Assembly: GCA_964446835.1 (NCBI GenBank)
Contig: CAYUQT010000040.1
Span: forward strand, 1 to 64,000
Direction of reading: 5' to 3'
Length of the DNA: 64,000 nucleotides
From: CAYUQT01 sp964446835
GTDB taxonomy: Bacteria > Planctomycetota > Phycisphaerae > UBA1845 > JAFGLZ01
Of this stretch, positions 60,301 through 64,000 are shown piece by piece (position 1 is the first letter of the stretch; each line of letters opens with the position of its first letter). The notes beneath the pieces were generated by a model. The model ran no database searches, had not been told where the DNA came from, and was given only the letters and a program-made list of their open reading frames with translations. Both the position numbers and the translations under genes were made by a program.

Positions 60301-62069
60301 TCTTCAAGCTGGAGGTCGGAGACGCGGCCTTCGGTGACGACCTCGGCCGGCAGTTGGTGTTGGTAGGTGGGGTCCGGCGGCTCCACCGAGGCCATCGCCG
60401 TGGACTCGACCACGTGGGCCGGGTGCGGCTGCGCCCCCCGCACCACGGCCTTTTGGACACGGTACTCGGCGAAGACCGATCCGGCCTCCACTCGGAGGGC
60501 CTGGGGCCGGACCTCGCGTTCAAGCTGGCCTACAGCATCCCCAACCGGTCCAGGGTGCTCAGGAGCAGTTGGGCCGCCCAGGTCCGCATGGCCGTCGTGT
60601 CGGCCGGGAGCGCCACCTGTTCCCGCTCCAATACCCGCGTCATCGTCAGCGCGACGGCCCGCGGCTGTCCCTGGAGGAGGCGGTTCCACGTGAACCACTG
60701 TTCCGTGGTCACCGGTGTCTCGATCGGCGGCTGAATCCCCCCTGCCCCGTCCTCCAGCAGAAACACGATCAGTTTCAGTACCGGGTCCGTCTCGATGCTG
60801 GCGTCCTGCTGAAACATCCTGCGTAGCGCATCGCCCGCCTGCCGCCGGGTCGTGTCGGCGAATTCGGTCTTCGAGGTCTTCCCGCGATAGGTCCCTGAGT
60901 AGCTCATACGCCTCCTGAAGTGAAAGCCCGCTGCCGGTAATAATCTCAGACTCACTGGGTGTCGGTCCATCCCTGTCGATGACGATGATCTGGTGGTCGA
61001 ACGAGGTGCCGAACCTCGCGTACAGATTGCCGTCCAGACCCACGTTGGCCCGGACGCGGTAATGACGTTCGATCTCTGTCCACCAGAGACGAAACCCCGG
61101 CCGGTCGAGGGCCATCCCCCGCCCCACGATGGCCACCAGCCGCCCGCCGGGCTTGAGGCGGAGCAGGGCCTGCTCGACGTGACGCGCCCCGAACTCCGTG
61201 CTGTGCCCGCGGACCCGGCCTCCGGTGGCCGAAAACGGCGGGTTCATCACCACGGCGTCGTAGAGCCTGTCCGGCGGCAGGAGGTTGTCCAGGCGCTCCG
61301 CGTCGAGGTCGGTGGGTGTGAACCCTTGCAGCGCAAGAAGGCTCCTGCGTCTCTCGTCGATCTCATTGGTGTCCACGGTGGCCCCGGCCATCCGGGCCAA
61401 GACAGCGATGTTGCCGGTGCCGGCACTGGGCTCAAGGACGGTCATACCCGGTCGGAGGGCGGCGGCCGTAACTACGAGCAGGGCCTCGGCGGGCGGCGTA
61501 CTGAACTGCTGGAGTTGGACCTGCGTCTCATCGCGACGCGTTTGCCGCGGCATCCTCCCCTGTAGGGTGAGCAGCGACTCCATGGAGCTTGGGAAGTCGC
61601 TGAGGTCCAGCCCCACCCGACTCAGGTGGATGTTCATGCCGGCCTCGGCGGCATCGTAGGCGTCTCGGGCGGTGCCGGCCGCGCAGCCGAATGCCTCTCG
61701 GGCCAGTCGGGCGATCTCGATGTTGTCGCATCCGGTGGTGATGCCCATGCCCAGCAGGTGCGCAAACCGCTGTGCCAATCGGGCCACCTGTGTAAGCCGC
61801 TCGGTGCCGCGTGTGGGGGACTGCTGCCGTGGGCGCTGGCAAGATGGGCCGAACAGGTCCGAATCGAGCGGGCCGCCATCGCCCTCCACGTGACTCGTCG
61901 TGCGACCCTGGTCAGAGGGGGTCGCGACTGTCGCGTCGGCGACGGCGCCCGCCGGCGGCTCAGACGCCCCTGGCGAGTCGCCCGCCTCGAAGTCGAAGAG
62001 CATTTGACCCGTGGGCCAGTGGAGTTTTCGCTCCATGCCCTTCCGCTTCATTGCCATCTCTTGATACAT
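57357..62069 (-). CDS. Very large methyltransferase and Strawberry-notch-type helicase protein
   Basis: The start at 62069 has GGAGGG eight bases upstream and gives 1570 residues. A methyltransferase domain has motif I VLEPSAGTGN (near 211-220) and motif IV NPPF (276-279). Later a Strawberry-notch-type superfamily 2 helicase has VESTAMASVEPPDPTY, Walker A DGTGIGKGRE (613-622), DEAHLMKNA, YFSATGATEARHM and QMQAFGRVHRSNQ. Comparable fusions occur in large plasmids, phages and integrative elements, where they are thought to act in antirestriction or DNA processing (compare P1 DarB). Residues about 408-515 look like an out-of-frame reading because a convincing small gene lies there in another frame. 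Confidence 0.85.
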   Translation of the reverse strand: MYQEMAMKRKGMERKLHWPTGQMLFDFEAGDSPGASEPPAGAVADATVATPSDQGRTTSHVEGDGGPLDSDLFGPSCQRPRQQSPTRGTERLTQVARLAQRFAHLLGMGITTGCDNIEIARLAREAFGCAAGTARDAYDAAEAGMNIHLSRVGLDLSDFPSSMESLLTLQGRMPRQTRRDETQVQLQQFSTPPAEALLVVTAAALRPGMTVLEPSAGTGNIAVLARMAGATVDTNEIDERRRSLLALQGFTPTDLDAERLDNLLPPDRLYDAVVMNPPFSATGGRVRGHSTEFGARHVEQALLRLKPGGRLVAIVGRGMALDRPGFRLWWTEIERHYRVRANVGLDGNLYARFGTSFDHQIIVIDRDGPTPSESEIITGSGLSLQEAYELLRDLSREDLEDRIRRHDPAAGGRCATQDVSAGRQHRDGPGTETDRVSAGGRGRGDSAADRDTGDHGTVVHVEPPPPGTAAGRRADDDAGIGAGTGGAPGRHDGHADLGGPTAPEHPGPVGDAVGQLEREVRPQALRVEAGSVFAEYRVQKAVVRGAQPHPAHVVESTAMASVEPPDPTYQHQLPAEVVTEGRVSDLQLEDVIYAGQATEGLLPDGSRKGHWNGDGTGIGKGREVYAFMYDQYQQGRRKHVHVSASHQLHADAKRDRDAVGLPLRLVHQADYNGREPISAESGVLFTTYTLLSMDFGGERQRFKQLADWLGPDFDGVIAFDEAHLMKNAAVTPHGGKATVDEGTLRGNMGIALQRLYPQARVRYFSATGATEARHMAPYERLGLWGAGAPFPDFPAFLVAMERGGVAAMEMLCRDLKTVGTYLARTISYGPTRRPDGTAIPDSAVEYEPLIHRLTEAERRQYDEIADLWSELLAAFEAGEQNACQRRNGGRYSQFYSAQQRFFLQLMMAYALPDVIPDVEKDLAAGRSVVVSLFNTGEAQADRKVRDARAQGVEPTELDATPREMIVQLIEKQFPIYQYQERTDPVTGNVVSVRVEDAAGNPEINRENQRRQQELLDKVADMDFPHNPLDALIAHFGVQNVAEISGRSHRWENGLYVRRKLHGVNRRQLNEHETRLFQGGHRRLAILSGAGSMGISVHADVAARNQQRRVFYAFQLSWSADQQMQAFGRVHRSNQVSAPVIRLVLLDLAGQKRLVNAVSKRLAALGALTKGERHSLSSDLFRPEDVTDGYGKAALTRLYRQATSNQLGEFGLGLTDLERMGVLNKEKTAVREGYAANVEQFLNRIMVLHVEKQNRFFELFYERYVAAVEAAKQAGAFDFGVEEIRARHLRSVAEPQVLFLDPASGARTTLHELEGEVDVERHTFTSVLASYADEGFFRNHRSGRIYGVAPHIETRPNEVLLIGVKGPRRGMERTEMAEKYGPVDRDEARRWWEAEYANTPATEPRRFHILSGAIFPVYDKIMGSSGIQSVKIARAVLTDGRALVGLNLSPSDVPNVKQRLGIGTPLAEASPAEILELLRGGAIIELDNGWRLMTARLAGDDVIELVLNGVPANREELSRYGLSEEIVYYKRRWFVVTDDAPAVLPGLLTHRRPVRDLAAADSPGPSGVETE
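60530..60907 (-). CDS. Small protein encoded in a second frame inside the methyltransferase/helicase gene
   Basis: A 125-residue frame starting MSYSGTYRGKTSKTEFADTT with GGAGG three bases upstream. The sequence has a natural hydrophobic pattern (DPVLKLIVFLLEDGAGGIQP, TTEQWFTWNRLLQGQPRAVA, RTWAAQLLLSTLDRLGML), whereas the same bases in the large frame read as a Gly/Asp/Arg-rich string. It ends where the helicase part becomes convincing again. It could be a real gene, with methyltransferase and helicase separate proteins, or a linker displaced by two frameshifts. No family was recognised. Confidence 0.55.
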   Translation of the reverse strand: MSYSGTYRGKTSKTEFADTTRRQAGDALRRMFQQDASIETDPVLKLIVFLLEDGAGGIQPPIETPVTTEQWFTWNRLLQGQPRAVALTMTRVLEREQVALPADTTAMRTWAAQLLLSTLDRLGML

Positions 62070-62174
62070 CGCAAGTTCCCTCCAACGGCTAAGGTTCGGG
62101 TTGTTCACGGCACAACCCGCAAGGCCGTTGAACCTCATTTCGCTCAAGCCTGAACCTCCCGCATCGCCCATCGG

Positions 62175-62375
62175 TTACCGACAGAACTCCAGCAGTTCCC
62201 AAAGCTCCTGCTCGGTCGGGGCACGGCCGAGTTCCTCGCGGTAACACGCGACGATCCGCGCCCTCGCGTCGGCCGGGATCTCGTGGGGGTCGGTCCAACC
62301 CTCATCGAGTCCGTCGATGATGTCCGCCGGTCCGTCCCCGATGACCCCACCGCTCGCCGTATGCCACCATCCCAT
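62175..62375 (-). CDS. Small conserved hypothetical protein upstream of the methyltransferase/helicase gene
   Basis: A 66-residue acidic protein starting MGWWHTASGGVIGDGPADII after a perfect AAGGAGG. The second half is helical (ADARARIVACYREELGRAPT, EQELWELLEFC). Proteins with the same opening (MGWW...GDGPAD) occur in mobile elements and plasmids. The role is unknown. It precedes the large gene by about 105 bases and is probably in the same transcript. Confidence 0.75.
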   Translation of the reverse strand: MGWWHTASGGVIGDGPADIIDGLDEGWTDPHEIPADARARIVACYREELGRAPTEQELWELLEFCR

Positions 62376-62978
62376 CGAAATGACCTCCTTTGGCTCGACG
62401 CTGAAACGTCCTGCTTGCCAGGCCAGGCGTCGGCCTTGACCGACCCGGCGCGCGAAACCACTCGCGTTTACCGGCGTTATGGTGGTGTGGCGGGACGGTG
62501 ACGCATAAGGACCTCCATCCAACGCGTGTGTCGGCACAAGGTCGCATGGGTCGCTTGTGAGCGGTGGGCAGGTGGATGGGGCGGTCCCCTGTTCCGGCGG
62601 AGGGGAAAGAAGGGGGCGGGGGAGGTCTGGAACAGGGGCGTGCGGGGGTTCCAGGACCGTCCCGGCGGGAAAGCGACAGGGGAGCGTCCGCCGGCGGTGA
62701 GGGTCTTCTTCCTTTCGAGCGAGCGCCGTCGGATGCCCCTGCGGCGGGAGCGAGCCGCACCTCCCCTGGATTCCCCGCCTGGGGGTAGTTTGTGTTTGAC
62801 TAAGGTTCCAAGTCGCGCTAGTTTTGACGGTGAGTAGAACGCTGTTCTACTCCCGCCAGGGACGCAAACGCGTATCGCCTGGCACCAGGAACGCAACCTC
62901 TGACACTCGGAAAGATCGGCCTCACCAGCCGGTCGAAGAGGGGCGGGCTCATCACCCGCCAAGAGTCAGAGGCACGTA
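62376..62978. other. Noncoding region upstream of the group II intron domain V
   Basis: About 600 bases with no supported ORF. It contains repeat copy B and, at 62897-62904 and 62965-62972, the arms CCTCTGAC/GTCAGAGG. These form a stem immediately before domain V, the usual place of domain IV. Confidence 0.5.
62606..62757. repeat. 152-bp dispersed repeat, copy B
   Basis: Same length and orientation as 19464-19615, with an identical 28-base start and conserved end (GAGCGAGCCG). It lies about 220 bases before the domain V hairpin. Confidence 0.75.
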
Positions 62979-63012
62979 GAGCCGGATGCGTGGAGACACG
63001 CTCGTCCGGTTC
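62979..63012 (+). ncRNA. Group II intron domain V
   Basis: A 34-base hairpin starting GAGCCGGA and ending TCCGGTTC, with GAGA tetraloop closed by GCGTG/CACGC and a two-base bulge at the proper place. The catalytic triad AGC is at positions 2-4. Length and pattern fit the bacterial group II domain V consensus. Downstream, GGCTT/AAGCC (63019-63037) and GTACCCAC ending at 63049 could be domain VI with a branch adenosine and an AC 3' end. Domains I-III are not recognised upstream. Confidence 0.8.
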
Positions 63013-63049
63013 GAGGGAGGCTTCCGCAAGTAAAGCCGTTCGTACCCAC

Positions 63050-64000
63050 GAACGATCAATCTGCGGTTTCTATCCCATAGGGTGACCCCGCACAGGTTTC
63101 TCTTTCGCTCTCAGGTTTTCGGAGTTTGGGCGACCGGGACAGACTGCCCGCAAGGGCAGCCGTGGTTCTCAAACGGGTGACGTTCGCGCGGCGAACGAAT
63201 CCCTCCAGGGGGTGCGGGCCTGTGGCTCGTACAACCTTGGCCGTCGTGGGGAGCTTGCCGGCGGTGACGCTGGCAACCGGGCGGATGACAACGCTCGGCG
63301 TTCGGCCGAAAAAGCCGACGGTGAATAGCTCAACCATGAGAGGGGCGAAAGCCCTTGGCGGTATGCGTAGACGGAGACGATGCCGAACTGCGTTAGAAAG
63401 ACCTTCGCCGATGGGTAAGGGGGCGCTTCTAGGTTCTCCCCCCTGAAATCGTCCGGGCGACTGTCCGGGCGGAAACGGTGCCACCGCGGGAGCGGTGGTC
63501 ACACGGCGATTGGTCAAGCGACGTGACCGGCTACGCGGAGAGACCCACTAACCGGGGAAGGGCTGAGGCTGCCGGGGTGATGCCCGGTGCCTGCCAGGTC
63601 AGGCAGGTGCTTGAAAGGCCGCAGTCTGGGAGTGTGCTGCAAATAGGAGTTCGCCTTCGGGCGAGGCGGTGTTCGCGGCAAGGCAGTCGCGACCCGCTGG
63701 CCGTGCTCACGGGTGGTGCCGGGCACATAGGCCGGACGAAAGCAGCGACGTGCGATTCGTTGCGTTGATGGTGCGACCGGTGGCGGGCCTCGTCCGATGG
63801 TGACGAGTGCCCGCTCGCCGGTTTCCCGGAAGGGACTGATGCTGCGGTCAGAGCGGACGGCTTCGGGAGGAGCCGCCCGCTCTGGCTGTGTCTTGGGAGC
63901 GGACGCTACAGGTGCACCTGCGTCCGCTACCGCTATGAATTGGGGTGCTGCCATAGATGGAACCTAGCCATGCATGGGTACGGCCGGGTTCCTGTCGAAA
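63050..64000 (+). ncRNA. Long structured noncoding region, possibly group II intron domains I-III
   Basis: No supported ORF on either strand. The plus strand is full of local stems with GNRA-like or short loops: GGGGCGAAAGCCC near 63351, CGTTCGGCCGAAAAAGCCG near 63299, CCACCGCGGGAGCGGTGG near 63481, and GCGGACGGCTTCGGGAGGAG near 63858. The order and style resemble the 5' half of a bacterial group II intron, whose reverse transcriptase or remaining domains would lie past the window edge. The assignment is by general resemblance only. Confidence 0.45.

Noticed and set aside
58680..60734. A 684-codon plus-strand open frame
   Set aside because: It is the reverse-frame shadow of the methyltransferase/helicase gene; its translation is Val/Gly/Ala/Asp-rich without motifs, while the minus strand has clear helicase motifs.
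63056..63517. A 153-codon minus-strand open frame near the right edge
   Set aside because: It lies in a region with strong RNA-like structure on the plus strand, has no ribosome site and a composition expected of an antisense reading of a structured RNA.
16120..64000. Search for a second copy of the tRNA-Thr 3' half (attR)
   Set aside because: No copy of the T-arm and acceptor segment was seen in the window, so no right end is called.
1..64000. CRISPR arrays
   Set aside because: No regularly spaced direct repeats of suitable length were seen; the only tandem repeat is the short heptamer run in the DUF1156 gene.

Overview
The window looks like part of a GC-rich bacterial chromosome, most likely a planctomycete. 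This is inferred from its gene families: a pseudopilin-like protein beside a membrane-anchored zinc ribbon, a DUF2961 (GH172-type) protein with a parallel beta-helix (GH28-like) protein and a Gfo/Idh/MocA oxidoreductase, and the style of the small plasmid/ICE proteins. No rRNA or other taxonomic marker is present.

Bases 1-16,046 are ordinary chromosome. They hold the pseudopilin/zinc-ribbon pair, a three-gene carbohydrate operon, a glycine-rich lipoprotein, two gene remnants (an IS4-type transposase tail and a DUF4143-type ATPase tail), and a probable five-gene sulfur operon (cysK, cystathionine gamma-synthase-like, Rrf2 regulator, larE, nadA). A strong promoter with an overlapping inverted repeat precedes that operon. 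An endonuclease/exonuclease/phosphatase-family protein and an alpha/beta hydrolase follow.

At 16,047 a tRNA-Thr(TGT) marks the left end of an integrated element that seems to run past the right edge. Its tyrosine integrase ends inside the tRNA on the opposite strand. Next come an excisionase-like HTH protein, a small zinc ribbon, an ImmA/XRE repressor pair with two matching 18-bp operator candidates, a membrane coiled-coil protein, a coupling-protein-like ATPase, two winged-helix proteins of replication-relaxation style, small plasmid-type proteins, ParA plus a partner, and a putative replication initiator. A promoter-plus-terminator unit for a small RNA lies between ParA and the initiator. 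The right part carries a DUF932 protein and a very large methyltransferase/Strawberry-notch-helicase protein. No relaxase or VirB4-type gene is visible.

Bases 31,700-55,700 form a defence island, almost all on the minus strand: two restriction-endonuclease-like proteins; a DUF499 ATPase, DUF1156 methyltransferase and SNF2/DUF3883 helicase set with AbiGi-like and DUF262 genes embedded; a SIR2-HerA pair directly behind a second tyrosine recombinase; and a tightly coupled three-gene cassette of GAF histidine kinase, lone receiver and receiver fused to a PD-(D/E)XK nuclease. This last cassette has the layout of Detocs but with a nuclease effector, and is the most interesting protein system here.

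The right end (62.4-64.0 kb) seems noncoding and RNA-like. It holds a group II intron domain V, followed rather than preceded by a long structured stretch resembling the 5' half of such an intron (tandem or circularly permuted), and one copy of a 152-bp repeat whose other copy is at 19.5 kb.
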